Positions 11,325 through 19,913 of a stretch of DNA of 32,586 nt are shown here, one piece after another. This DNA is from Alphaproteobacteria bacterium. Its GTDB lineage: Bacteria > Pseudomonadota > Alphaproteobacteria > SHVW01. How positions within the stretch are numbered: the first letter of the stretch is position 1; each line of letters starts with the position of its first letter. The stretch lies in contig SHVW01000021.1 in the NCBI GenBank assembly GCA_009694085.1, forward strand, positions 1 to 32,586. The letters are read 5' to 3'. The translations under genes and the position numbers were made by a program. The notes beneath the pieces were generated by a model. It was not told the origin of the DNA, made no database searches, and saw only the letters and a list, made by a program, of their open reading frames with translations.

Positions 11325-12292
11325 GCATTTCTCTCCAGGGTTGGAGCGGGTGGTCGCAACTCCTGCTGCGCGCAGCGGTCACGGCGGTACTGTTCATCGC
11401 CATTTTCAATTGGACGGGGCCCAATCTGTCTTGGGAGCTGCTGCGGGGCATCGACTCCTCGCTTCTCGCCGCAGCCTTCTCCCTGCAATTGATCCAGTTC
11501 CCGCTTGCCGGTCTGCGTTGGCATCTGGCCATGGGAAGTGTGCGGTCGGCGCTGCCCTATGGGGCTGCGCTCCGCCACTTGCTCCTGAGCATCTTCGCCA
11601 GCCAAGCGTTGCCGGGAACGGTCGGCGGCGATGTCCTGCGCATCACCATGGCGGCACGGCGGCTTGGGCTGTCGGCCGCGACCCAATCGGTGGTGGTCGA
11701 TCGCCTTGCCGCCTTGATTGTGCTGTGCCTGCTGCTCCTGGTCTTCGGTTATGGGCACGCTCAAATTCCGAGTGAGATCGTGTGGGCCGGCACTGCTTTT
11801 GTGGCGGCGGCCATGATCGGTTGCGGCGTGCTGGCGTTGCTGCTGGCGCGGACCCGGTATGCAACATCGTTCGCGCGGCTGCGCCGCCATGTCGAGGAGA
11901 TCCGGTGGCTATGGCTGCCGCGTTGGGAAACGGCGGCGATTTATCTACTCGGCGCGACGCTCCATCTGATGACCTGCGCCATCGTTTGGCTTCTGGCGGC
12001 CGGGCTAGGCATCCATCAACCCCTGGGGATCGTGGTCGTGGTGACGCTGTGCGTTATGCTTGCCTCGGCCTTACCGATTTCGCTCGGCGGCTGGGGTGTG
12101 CGCGAGGGCGCCATGGTGGCCGGCCTCGGCCTGGCGGCGGTTCCGGCCGACCAAGCGTTGGCGTTGGCCTTGGCCTGGGGCATTATGAGTCTGGCCGGCG
12201 GCATGGCAGCCGGGCTCGCCTGGTTGGCGAGCGGACCGCGAGGGCGAGACACTCAGACAGACAATGACGCTCCAACAAAAGCAGCGACTTGA
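11321..12292 (+). CDS. LPTM/UPF0104 flippase-like membrane protein
   Basis: The 323-residue protein has about eight membrane segments and the pattern of the lysylphosphatidylglycerol synthase transmembrane (YbhN/AglD-like) family. An LAGLRWHLAMGS segment precedes the conserved SQALPGTVGGDVLRITMAAR. VVVDRLAALIVLCLL follows, and a late LPISLGGWGVREGAMV sits where the family has its P-x-x-x-G-x-G-x-R-E motif. Members move or recognise lipid-linked substrates, and many sit in surface-polysaccharide loci. It overlaps the upstream gene by 4 nt and the downstream glycosyltransferase by 29 nt, so the three genes form one transcription unit. The substrate is unknown. Confidence 0.8.
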   Translation: MSISLQGWSGWSQLLLRAAVTAVLFIAIFNWTGPNLSWELLRGIDSSLLAAAFSLQLIQFPLAGLRWHLAMGSVRSALPYGAALRHLLLSIFASQALPGTVGGDVLRITMAARRLGLSAATQSVVVDRLAALIVLCLLLLVFGYGHAQIPSEIVWAGTAFVAAAMIGCGVLALLLARTRYATSFARLRRHVEEIRWLWLPRWETAAIYLLGATLHLMTCAIVWLLAAGLGIHQPLGIVVVVTLCVMLASALPISLGGWGVREGAMVAGLGLAAVPADQALALALAWGIMSLAGGMAAGLAWLASGPRGRDTQTDNDAPTKAAT

Positions 12293-13424
12293 TCTTCATC
12301 TCGGCCGCTTGCTGATCGTTTTTCTCAAGCCCTTCGTGATGCTGGCGGGCCTATTGCTGCGCCGGGATCACGATCTTGTGCCGCGCCGGCGGATCGTTGC
12401 GATCAAGCTGATGGGCGGCGGCAGCCTGGTTCTTGCCTTTCCGGCTCTGTTGGGTCTGCGGCGGCGCTATCCCGACATTCGTATGACCCTGGTGTGTACG
12501 CCCGCGACCAAATCGTTCGCCGACCTTCTCCAAGTCTTCGACGATCTGGTCGTGGTTGAAGATGGCGGGATTCGCCGACTCGTCGCCTCGGCCTGCCGCG
12601 CCCTGCGCGCGTGTTGGGGTGCTGATACGGTAATCGATTTTGAGGTTCATAGCCGCTTGACGACCGTGTTCGCCGCCTGCACCGCAGCGCGCAACCGGCT
12701 CGGCTTCTATCTCGAAACCGCGTTCTGGCGCCGCGGGCTGGCGACTCATCTGTTCTTCTTCAATCGTTCGGCGCCGAGTTGGCGCTTCTACGACCAGATC
12801 GCCGTTTCGCTCGGCGCGGTGCCGGCGGATACTACGCAATGCCGAGCTTGGCTGGCCGAGCGCAGCGCTTTGACGCAGCCGGTGCCGTCCTCGGCGCCGG
12901 TGCGCCGCCTGGCGCTCGCCTGTTTCTGCTCCGATCTCAGCGCCGAGCGTATGCTGACGGCCGAGCAGTGGGCCGGCTTGATCGCGGCGGGGTTGCCCGC
13001 GGTCGAAGAGGTCACGTTGTTCGGCGGCCCCGGCGACCGCGAAAAAGCCGAGGCCTTTGCCGCTGTCTTGGCGGCCGGCTTGCCGCGTGCGCGCATCGTC
13101 AATGCCTGCGGAATCCACAGTCTCGATGCCAGCATCCGGTCGCTGCTCGCCTGCGATCAGTTCTGGAGCATCGACACCGGGCTGTTGCATGTCGCACGAA
13201 TGATAGGCCTGTCCTCGGTATCGTATTGGGGGCCGACCGACCCTGCGACACTGCTCCGGCCGATCGAGGGGCTGGTGGAACGCCAGCATTACGCGCGTAT
13301 TTCGTGCTCGCCCTGCGTTCACCTGACCGAGATTCCCCCTTGCCAGGGGCGCAATCTCTGCATGCGCATACACACCGAGCCCGGGGCGGTCGACGTCAAT
13401 CCGATCTGGCTTCAGCGGGGCTGA
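12264..13424 (+). CDS. Glycosyltransferase family 9 (heptosyltransferase-like)
   Basis: The 386-residue protein has the GT-B fold of family 9. Its N-terminal Rossmann half includes RRIVAIKLMGGGSLVLAFPAL and RYPDIRMTLVCTPATKSF. The C-terminal half has the nucleotide-sugar region FWSIDTGLLHVARMIGL, then VSYWGPTDPATLLRP, the counterpart of the D-T/S-G-x-x-H-x-A and G-x-T-x-P motifs of WaaC/WaaF proteins. Late cysteines (SCSPCVHL..., PPCQGRNLC) match the Cys-rich tail common in this family. Unusually, it begins with a hydrophobic segment (about residues 14-33, LLIVFLKPFVMLAGLLL) that may anchor it to the membrane. It ends the three-gene operon and probably adds a sugar to a lipid-linked or LPS-like acceptor. 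Confidence 0.8.
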   Translation: MTLQQKQRLDLHLGRLLIVFLKPFVMLAGLLLRRDHDLVPRRRIVAIKLMGGGSLVLAFPALLGLRRRYPDIRMTLVCTPATKSFADLLQVFDDLVVVEDGGIRRLVASACRALRACWGADTVIDFEVHSRLTTVFAACTAARNRLGFYLETAFWRRGLATHLFFFNRSAPSWRFYDQIAVSLGAVPADTTQCRAWLAERSALTQPVPSSAPVRRLALACFCSDLSAERMLTAEQWAGLIAAGLPAVEEVTLFGGPGDREKAEAFAAVLAAGLPRARIVNACGIHSLDASIRSLLACDQFWSIDTGLLHVARMIGLSSVSYWGPTDPATLLRPIEGLVERQHYARISCSPCVHLTEIPPCQGRNLCMRIHTEPGAVDVNPIWLQRG

Positions 13425-13451
13425 GCGGGCACATTAGTCCGGAGGAAGGCC

Positions 13452-13487
13452 ATGTGGCGCTTGAATTTCATTGCGGGAACGCCTTGA
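13452..13487 (+). CDS. Micro-ORF, possible leader peptide (11 residues)
   Basis: ATG at 13452 opens MWRLNFIAGTP, stopping at 13487. A near-ideal ribosome binding site (ggaggaagg, 13441-13449) is centred a few bases upstream. It starts 28 bp after the glycosyltransferase stop. It has one Leu and one Trp codon, too few to resemble a classical attenuator peptide. It may be real but incidental. Confidence 0.25.
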   Translation: MWRLNFIAGTP

Positions 13488-13604
13488 AAACGTTACACCT
13501 ATATACAGGGCGACATCGTTCGAATCCAACTCCGCTCAGGACAGGATTCGATTGGTCGCTTGGGGCTAAGTATTTGATATTCCAGAGACCCCGGAGGGGG
13601 TGAC

Positions 13605-13736
13605 ATGACGGTCGGTTCCGCAGCCAACGATACGGGGACATGGAAGCCCGGCGCATCCCGCGCTGTTGGGCTTGCCCTGGCGTTGGCATTCGGCCCGCCG
13701 GCTGGTCGGTCGCCGCTTCGACTTATCGGCCCCTGA
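13605..13736 (+). CDS. Small ORF in the leuA leader, possible leader peptide (43 residues)
   Basis: ATG at 13605 follows a strong ribosome binding site (ggaggggg, 13593-13600). The 43-residue product has a hydrophobic centre (AVGLALALAFGPP) and five Leu codons, ending PLRLIGP. Its stop codon lies inside the left arm of an inverted repeat (13730-13736 with 13769-13775), as expected if ribosome position controls RNA folding before leuA. A portion of the ribosome binding site can itself pair with cccc at 13589-13592. No homologue comes to mind, and chance cannot be excluded. Confidence 0.35.
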   Translation: MTVGSAANDTGTWKPGASRAVGLALALAFGPPAGRSPLRLIGP

Positions 13737-13824
13737 TCGCCTGGGATCGCGTTTGCTGCGACCGGTGTTCAGGGGATTGCCGAGCAAGTTTTAGCGGAAC
13801 CCGATCAGCAGAGGACAGCGAGCC

Positions 13825-15378
13825 ATGAACTCCCAGCGCGACAAAAACCGAGTCATCATCTTCGATACCACCTTGCGCGACGGCGAGCAATCTCCAGGCG
13901 CCTCCATGAACCTCGAGGAAAAGCTGCGCATCGCTCAAATGCTTGAGGAAATGGGCGTGGATGTGATCGAGGCCGGCTTCCCCGTCGCCTCCAATGGTGA
14001 TTTCGAGGCGGTCAACGCCGTCGCCCGCGCGATCAAGAACTCGACCGTCGCCGGGCTTGCCCGTGCCGGCCGCGCCGATATCGAACGCGCGGCGGATGCC
14101 CTCAAGCCGGCCGTGCGGCCGCGCATCCACACCTTCCTGTCCACCAGCCCGCTCCATATGAAGTACAAACTTCAGATGGAGCCGGAGCAGGTCCATCAAT
14201 TGGTGATCGATAGCGTGACCCTGGCGCGCCGCTTCACCGACGATGTCGAGTGGAGCCCGGAGGACGGTTCGCGCACCGAGCACGATTTCCTGTGCCGCTG
14301 CGTCGAAAGCGCGATCAAGGCGGGCGCGCGGACGATCAACATCCCCGATACCGTCGGCTATGCCGTGCCGGCCGAGTTCGCGGCTCTCATCGCCATGCTG
14401 TTCAACCGCGTGCCCAATATCGACCAGGCGATCGTATCGGTTCATTGCCACAACGATCTGGGCCTGGCCGTGGCGAACTCGCTGGCAGCGGTGGCTGTCG
14501 GGGCGCGTCAGGTCGAGTGCACAATCAACGGGCTGGGCGAGCGCGCCGGCAATGCAGCGCTCGAAGAGATCATCATGGCGCTGCGCACTCGCGCCGATGC
14601 CATGCCCTACACCACGGGCGTCAAGAGCGAGCACATCACCAAGGCGTCCCGCTTGGTTTCCACCATCACCGGCTTCGTGGTGCAGCCGAACAAGGCGATC
14701 GTCGGCGCCAACGCCTTCGCCCATGAATCCGGTATTCATCAGGACGGCGTGCTCAAACACGCCCAGACCTATGAAATTATGACGCCGGAATCGGTTGGGC
14801 TGAATCGCTCCAACATCGTCATGGGCAAGCATTCCGGGCGCCACGCCTTCCGTGCCAAGTTGAAGGATCTCGGTTTCGAGTTGGGCGACAACGCGCTCAA
14901 CGACGCCTTCCGCCGTTTCAAGGATCTGGCGGACAAGAAGAAGCATGTCTATGACGAAGACATCGTGGCGCTGGTCGATGACGAAATTGGCCGCGCCAAC
15001 GATCGCATCCGCTTCGTGTCGCTCCAGGTCGTGTGCGGCTCCAAGGGGCCGCAGACGGCGGAGCTGGAGTTGGAGATCGACGGCCAGGCCCTGCACACCA
15101 AGGCCTCGGGCGACGGGCCGGTCGATGCCACCTTCAACGCGATCAAGGCGCTATTCCCGCACGAGGCGACTTTGCGCCTGTTCCAGGTCAATGCCGTCAC
15201 CGAGGGCACCGATGCTCAGGCCGAGGTTACGGTGCGGCTTGAGGAGAGCGGCAAGAGCGTCAACGGCCAAGGCGCGGACACGGATACGCTGGTCGCCTCG
15301 GCGCGCGCCTATGTTCATGCCCTCAATAAACTGTTGGTCAAGCGCGAGAAGACGGCGCCGGCGGCGATGACGGCGTGA
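13825..15378 (+). CDS. leuA: 2-isopropylmalate synthase
   Basis: LeuA condenses acetyl-CoA with 2-ketoisovalerate, the committed step to leucine. The 517-residue protein is of the standard bacterial type. The barrel begins IIFDTTLRDGEQSPGASM (metal-binding Asp and catalytic Arg), continues with HTFLSTSPLHMKYKL, and has the metal-ligand motif VSVHCHNDLGLAVANSL and INGLGERAGNAALEE. The linker region includes NAFAHESGIHQDGVLK. The C-terminal regulatory domain (about residues 390-500) should give leucine feedback. The ATG at 13825 has gagga at 13811-13815. A hairpin follows the gene. Confidence 0.96.
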   Translation: MNSQRDKNRVIIFDTTLRDGEQSPGASMNLEEKLRIAQMLEEMGVDVIEAGFPVASNGDFEAVNAVARAIKNSTVAGLARAGRADIERAADALKPAVRPRIHTFLSTSPLHMKYKLQMEPEQVHQLVIDSVTLARRFTDDVEWSPEDGSRTEHDFLCRCVESAIKAGARTINIPDTVGYAVPAEFAALIAMLFNRVPNIDQAIVSVHCHNDLGLAVANSLAAVAVGARQVECTINGLGERAGNAALEEIIMALRTRADAMPYTTGVKSEHITKASRLVSTITGFVVQPNKAIVGANAFAHESGIHQDGVLKHAQTYEIMTPESVGLNRSNIVMGKHSGRHAFRAKLKDLGFELGDNALNDAFRRFKDLADKKKHVYDEDIVALVDDEIGRANDRIRFVSLQVVCGSKGPQTAELELEIDGQALHTKASGDGPVDATFNAIKALFPHEATLRLFQVNAVTEGTDAQAEVTVRLEESGKSVNGQGADTDTLVASARAYVHALNKLLVKREKTAPAAMTA

Positions 15379-15394
15379 CCGACGGTGGGATCGT

Positions 15395-15412
15395 GATCGC
15401 CGGGGGGCGATC
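15395..15412 (+). terminator. Hairpin after leuA
   Basis: A perfect 7-bp stem, gatcgcc (15395-15401) with ggcgatc (15406-15412), closes a gggg loop 16 bp after the leuA stop. No U-run follows. It may mark the 3' end of the leuA transcript. Confidence 0.4.
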
Positions 15413-15433
15413 GGGGATTAAGAGTGGTCGATA

Positions 15434-15469
15434 GCGTCCGGCGGAGAATTTGCGTTCGCCGCCGGACGC
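15434..15469 (+). promoter_or_regulatory. Long hairpin in the mreB 5' region
   Basis: An 11-bp perfect stem, gcgtccggcgg (15434-15444) with ccgccggacgc (15459-15469), extends after one a-g mismatch by gaa/ttc around a 6-nt loop (tttgcg). It lies 34 bp before the mreB ATG and has no U-run after it. It could be a terminator for leuA, or an mRNA-stabilising or regulatory element of the mre operon. Confidence 0.5.
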
Positions 15470-15494
15470 GATTCGCGTAACGCGTAACTTCTGA

Positions 15495-16544
<1,050 letters not shown>

Positions 16545-16579
16545 GCACCGGGCCCGCAGGCGGGTAGGGGAAGGCACCG

Positions 16580-17464
16580 ATGGCCCTGCGATCCGGCCCC
16601 CTTGCGCGATTGCTTCTGCCGGGCCGGACGCTTGTTCAGCGCTTCGCCTATCTGTTCCTGTTATTGGGCGCGGTCGGCTTGATGGTGGTCGGCAAGGCCG
16701 ACGTGGTGTTGGTGGAGCGTTTGCGTGTGACCGTGATCGACGCGACCGCGCCGATTCTCGATTTTCTGTCGCACCCGGCAGCCAAGGCCGCCGATGCCAT
16801 CGAGGATGTGCGTCAACTCTGGGATCTGCGCCAGGAAATGACGCGTTTGCAACAGGAGAACGAACGGTTGCTGCGCTGGCAGCAATCGGCGCGTCAACTG
16901 GAGGCCGAGAACGTTCGGCTGCGCGAGTTGCTCAACGTCGTCGCAGAGCCAGGCCAGCGGTTTATGACCGTGCGCATTATCGCGGACACCGGCGGTGCGT
17001 TCGCGCGCAGCTTGCTGGTCAATGCCGGATTGCGCGACGGCGTACGCAAAGGGCAGGTCGCCATGACCGCCCAGGGTATGGTCGGCCGCGTCGCCGAGGT
17101 CGGCGAGCGACAAGCGCGCGTGCTGCTGATCACCGACCTGAACAGTCGCATTCCGGTCATGATCGAATCTTCGCGCGAGCGCGCCATGCTGACCGGCGAC
17201 AATAACCTGCGCCCGCGCCTGCAATATCTGGGTACCAACGTGCGCATTGAGGTGGGCGACCGGATCGTAACCTCGGGTCATGGCGGTGCGTTTCCGCCCG
17301 GCCTGTCGATCGGCGTGGTCACGACGGCGACGGATTGGGAAGCGCGCGTGCAGCCTTTTGTCGATCTGAATCGGCTGGAATATCTCCGTCTGGTCGATTT
17401 TCAGCTTGATGGCATCATACTCGAAACCGACCGGTCGCTGGCGCGGCCGCCGGGCCGGCGTTAG
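16580..17464 (+). CDS. mreC: Rod-shape-determining protein MreC
   Basis: MreC is a bitopic periplasmic protein that activates PBP2-RodA. The 294-residue protein has one N-terminal membrane helix (about residues 20-40, FAYLFLLLGAVGLMVV). A coiled coil follows at about 75-115 (LRQEMTRLQQENERLLRW..., ENVRLRELL). The two beta-barrel halves follow, with NAGLRDGVRKGQVAMT, GMVGRVAEVGERQARVLLITD, and GDRIVTSGHGGAFPPGLSIGVV, the most conserved MreC stretch. A good ribosome binding site (ggggaagg) precedes the ATG, 35 bp after mreB. Confidence 0.95.
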   Translation: MALRSGPLARLLLPGRTLVQRFAYLFLLLGAVGLMVVGKADVVLVERLRVTVIDATAPILDFLSHPAAKAADAIEDVRQLWDLRQEMTRLQQENERLLRWQQSARQLEAENVRLRELLNVVAEPGQRFMTVRIIADTGGAFARSLLVNAGLRDGVRKGQVAMTAQGMVGRVAEVGERQARVLLITDLNSRIPVMIESSRERAMLTGDNNLRPRLQYLGTNVRIEVGDRIVTSGHGGAFPPGLSIGVVTTATDWEARVQPFVDLNRLEYLRLVDFQLDGIILETDRSLARPPGRR

Positions 17465-17483
17465 TTCGGGCGCGCCCGCGATC

Positions 17484-17993
17484 ATGGCGGGGATGTTTCT
17501 TGGCCGCTGGCTCGCCGGACTGAGGCGGCTGACGCCGATCGCTTCTTGCTTCGTCATGGTGCTGCTGGGTGTGATGCCACACGGCCTGCCCCATTTCCCC
17601 ACTATCGCCCCCGATCTTACTATGATGGCCGTGTTCTACTGGGCAATTTATCGGCCGGACCTATTACCCAAATGGTCCTTGATTCTGGTCGGCCTGTTCC
17701 AGGATCTGCTGAGCGGCAATCTGATCGGGCTGAATGTGGCCATATTGCTGATCGTCCACTATGTTGGCCTAAGCCAGCGCCGAACCTTTATCGGCAAGCC
17801 CTTTGTGGTTGCATGGCTCGGGTTCATGGTTCTGGCCTTGGGGACCGGTGTTTTCTATTGGCTGACGCTTGCCGCGATGTCCGGCACGATCACGTTCACC
17901 CATGCGGTGCTGTTCCAATACGTCCTGACCTTCGCATCCTTCCCGCTTATGAGCTGGTTGCTCGTGCGCGCCCACCGCTACGTCGTGGGCTAA
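17484..17993 (+). CDS. mreD: Rod-shape-determining protein MreD
   Basis: MreD is a small multi-pass inner-membrane partner of MreC. The product has about five hydrophobic segments. It includes the family pattern IAPDLTMMAVFYWAIYRPDLLP and LVGLFQDLLSGNLIGLNVAILL, where the conserved G-L-x-x-D-x-L-x-G is clear. I chose ATG 17484 (169 residues). The frame is open from 17406 inside mreC, but the extra residues are Arg/Gly-rich and out of character. An ATG at 17493 is the close alternative. The stop lies 4 bp before mrdA. Confidence 0.9.
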   Translation: MAGMFLGRWLAGLRRLTPIASCFVMVLLGVMPHGLPHFPTIAPDLTMMAVFYWAIYRPDLLPKWSLILVGLFQDLLSGNLIGLNVAILLIVHYVGLSQRRTFIGKPFVVAWLGFMVLALGTGVFYWLTLAAMSGTITFTHAVLFQYVLTFASFPLMSWLLVRAHRYVVG

Positions 17994-17997
17994 AGCC

Positions 17998-19908
17998 ATG
18001 GCGACCAACCGACAACGCGAGACCGACCAGACCAAGCTGCTGACCCGGCGCGCCGTTCTGCTCGCCGGCGGCAAGCTCGCTCTGCTGTCGACCTTGGTCG
18101 GCCGGCTCTACTACCTGCAGGTCATGGAATCCGGCCGCTACACCATGCTGGCCGAGGACAACCGCATCAACATGCGGCTCTTGTCGCCCCGGCGCGGCCT
18201 GATCGTCGATCGCAACGGCGAACCCATCGCGACAAACCAACAGATCTACCGCGTTGTCGTTGTTGCCGAGCAGACGCGCGACCTGGATGCAACGCTCAAC
18301 CGGCTTGGCATGGTGATCCCGATCGGCGAGCGCGATCGCCGTCGCGTGTTGCGCGAGGCTAGGCGCAAGCGCGGGTTCGTGCCGGTTATGGTGCGCGAGA
18401 ATCTGAGTTGGGAAGAGGTCGCGCGGGTCGAGGTCAATTCGCCCGACTTGCCCGGCGTCGGCATCGAGGTCGGGCTTAGCCGCGACTACCCGATCGGGCA
18501 TGCGGCCGCTCATGTGCTCGGCTATGTCGCTGCCGTTTCGGAATCGGAATTGACCGGCGATCCCTTGTTGGAATTGCCCGAGTTCAAGATCGGTAAGAAC
18601 GGGGTGGAGAAAATCTATGATCTGACGTTGCGCGGCACGGCCGGGACCAGCCAGGTCGAGGTCAACGCGCTCGGCCGGGTGGTGCGAGAGTTGGGCCGCG
18701 AGGAAGGCCAGATGGGCCGGCCGGTGGCGCTTACGCTCGACATGGGTTTGCAGAACTTCGTCATGAACCGGCTTGGCGAGGAGAGCGCGGCGGTCGTCGT
18801 GCTCGACGTGCACAATGGCGACGTGGTGGCACTCGCCTCCAATCCCAGCTTCGATCCCAACAGCTTCAGCAAGGGCCTGAACGCCAGGGAGTGGGAGGAG
18901 CTGCTGTCCAACCCGCGCGCACCTTTGACCAACAAGGCGATCGCCGGACAGTACGCGCCGGGCTCGACCTTTAAGGTCTGCGTCGCGCTCGCCGCGCTGG
19001 AGAGCGGCCTGATCACGCCCGATCATCGCGCCACCTGCGTCGGCCATATCGAGGTCGGCAATTTGAAGCTCCATTGCTGGCGCAGCAATGCCAAGCTCGG
19101 CTTCGGCCATGGCACGCTCAACCTTTACGAGGCCATCGCGCGCTCCTGCGATGTCTATTTCTACGATATCGCGCGGCGCGTCGGTCTCGAGCGCATCGCC
19201 CAGACCGCACGTAAACTTGGCCTGGGCGCGCCGACCGGCATCGATCTGCCAGGCGAACGGCCCGGCCTTATTCCCAGTCGAGAGTGGAAGGCCGCCACCG
19301 TCGGCCAGCCCTGGCACCTGGCTGAGACGCTGATGCTGGGTATGGGCCAGAGTTATATCCTGGCGACGCCGCTGCAGCTTGCCGTCATGACGGCGCGCAT
19401 CGCCAATGGCGGCAATATGGTCCGGCCCCATCTGGCGCGCGATCTCGTCGCCGCCGACCGTGTGGGCGAGCGCGGCGGCCAGCGCGCCCAGCCGCGCCCG
19501 CTAGACCATGTCGAATCCCTTGGTTTCTCGCCCGCCAATCTGGCAGTCGTACAACGCGGGATGCACATGGTGACCAACGAACCCGGCGGGACGGCGTTCA
19601 ACCAGCGGATCAAAGACAAGGATCTGGCAATGGCCGGCAAGACCGGTAGCGTGCAGGTCCGCCGGATTACCCTGGCCGAGCGTCTGGCGGGCGTGCGCAA
19701 GCAAGACGATATACCTTGGCACGAGCGCGACCACGGGTTGTTCATCAGCTACGCGCCGGTCGAACGGCCGCGCTTTGCCTGTGCGGTTATTATCGAGCAT
19801 GGCATCGGCGGCGCACGTGCCGCCGCGCCGGTTGCCCGCGATGTGCTGATCGAGGCGCAGAAATTGATCCCGCCGCGCGGGCGGCAGATCGCCGAGGCCA
19901 GGGGCTGA
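17998..19908 (+). CDS. mrdA: Penicillin-binding protein 2 (elongasome transpeptidase)
   Basis: PBP2 cross-links peptidoglycan during elongation as partner of RodA. The 636-residue protein has a cytoplasmic N-terminus, a membrane helix at about residues 18-40, and the pedestal domain opening with SPRRGLIVDRNGEPIATN. The transpeptidase domain has all three motifs: S323-T-F-K326 with nucleophile S323, S383-C-D385, and K548-T-G550. The Asp in the second motif is usual for PBP2. The start follows mreD by 4 bp and the stop is 5 bp before rodA, so co-translation is likely. Confidence 0.96.
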   Translation: MATNRQRETDQTKLLTRRAVLLAGGKLALLSTLVGRLYYLQVMESGRYTMLAEDNRINMRLLSPRRGLIVDRNGEPIATNQQIYRVVVVAEQTRDLDATLNRLGMVIPIGERDRRRVLREARRKRGFVPVMVRENLSWEEVARVEVNSPDLPGVGIEVGLSRDYPIGHAAAHVLGYVAAVSESELTGDPLLELPEFKIGKNGVEKIYDLTLRGTAGTSQVEVNALGRVVRELGREEGQMGRPVALTLDMGLQNFVMNRLGEESAAVVVLDVHNGDVVALASNPSFDPNSFSKGLNAREWEELLSNPRAPLTNKAIAGQYAPGSTFKVCVALAALESGLITPDHRATCVGHIEVGNLKLHCWRSNAKLGFGHGTLNLYEAIARSCDVYFYDIARRVGLERIAQTARKLGLGAPTGIDLPGERPGLIPSREWKAATVGQPWHLAETLMLGMGQSYILATPLQLAVMTARIANGGNMVRPHLARDLVAADRVGERGGQRAQPRPLDHVESLGFSPANLAVVQRGMHMVTNEPGGTAFNQRIKDKDLAMAGKTGSVQVRRITLAERLAGVRKQDDIPWHERDHGLFISYAPVERPRFACAVIIEHGIGGARAAAPVARDVLIEAQKLIPPRGRQIAEARG

Positions 19909-19913
19909 TCGGC

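Larger units (their letters stand above)
13425..13824 (+). promoter_or_regulatory. Structured 400-bp leader region upstream of leuA
   Basis: No full gene lies here. I see two micro-ORFs with strong ribosome binding sites (listed separately). There are three inverted repeats: tcgaatcc/ggattcga (13520-13527, 13544-13551); cccc-gga-gggg (13589-13599), which folds over the second micro-ORF's ribosome binding site; and cccctga/tcagggg (13730-13736, 13769-13775), which begins on that ORF's stop codon. A small ttgc-cga-gcaa stem followed by gtttt comes just after. An AT-richer stretch near 13485-13505 may hold a promoter. The layout resembles a translation-sensing leader of an amino-acid biosynthesis gene. 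Confidence 0.4.

Noticed and set aside
13518-13530. gttcgaatcc, like a tRNA T-loop, matching part of tRNA-Lys
   Set aside because: The flanks do not form a T-stem and no acceptor or anticodon arms exist. The 10-base match is too short for a tRNA remnant or att site.
13640-13828. A 62-codon + strand ORF whose stop overlaps the leuA start (ATGA)
   Set aside because: Its ribosome binding site is weak and its Arg/Cys-rich sequence looks like an out-of-frame reading of GC-rich DNA. The 13605 ORF, in another frame, has a far better start. It remains possible as a coupling ORF, but I would not annotate it.
13723-15096. 457-codon frame antisense to leuA
   Set aside because: It is a shadow of the leuA coding frame, and its composition does not resemble a real protein family.
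17947-19431. 494-codon frame antisense to mrdA
   Set aside because: The plus strand holds all PBP2 motifs. The antisense product is low-complexity and has no start signals of note.
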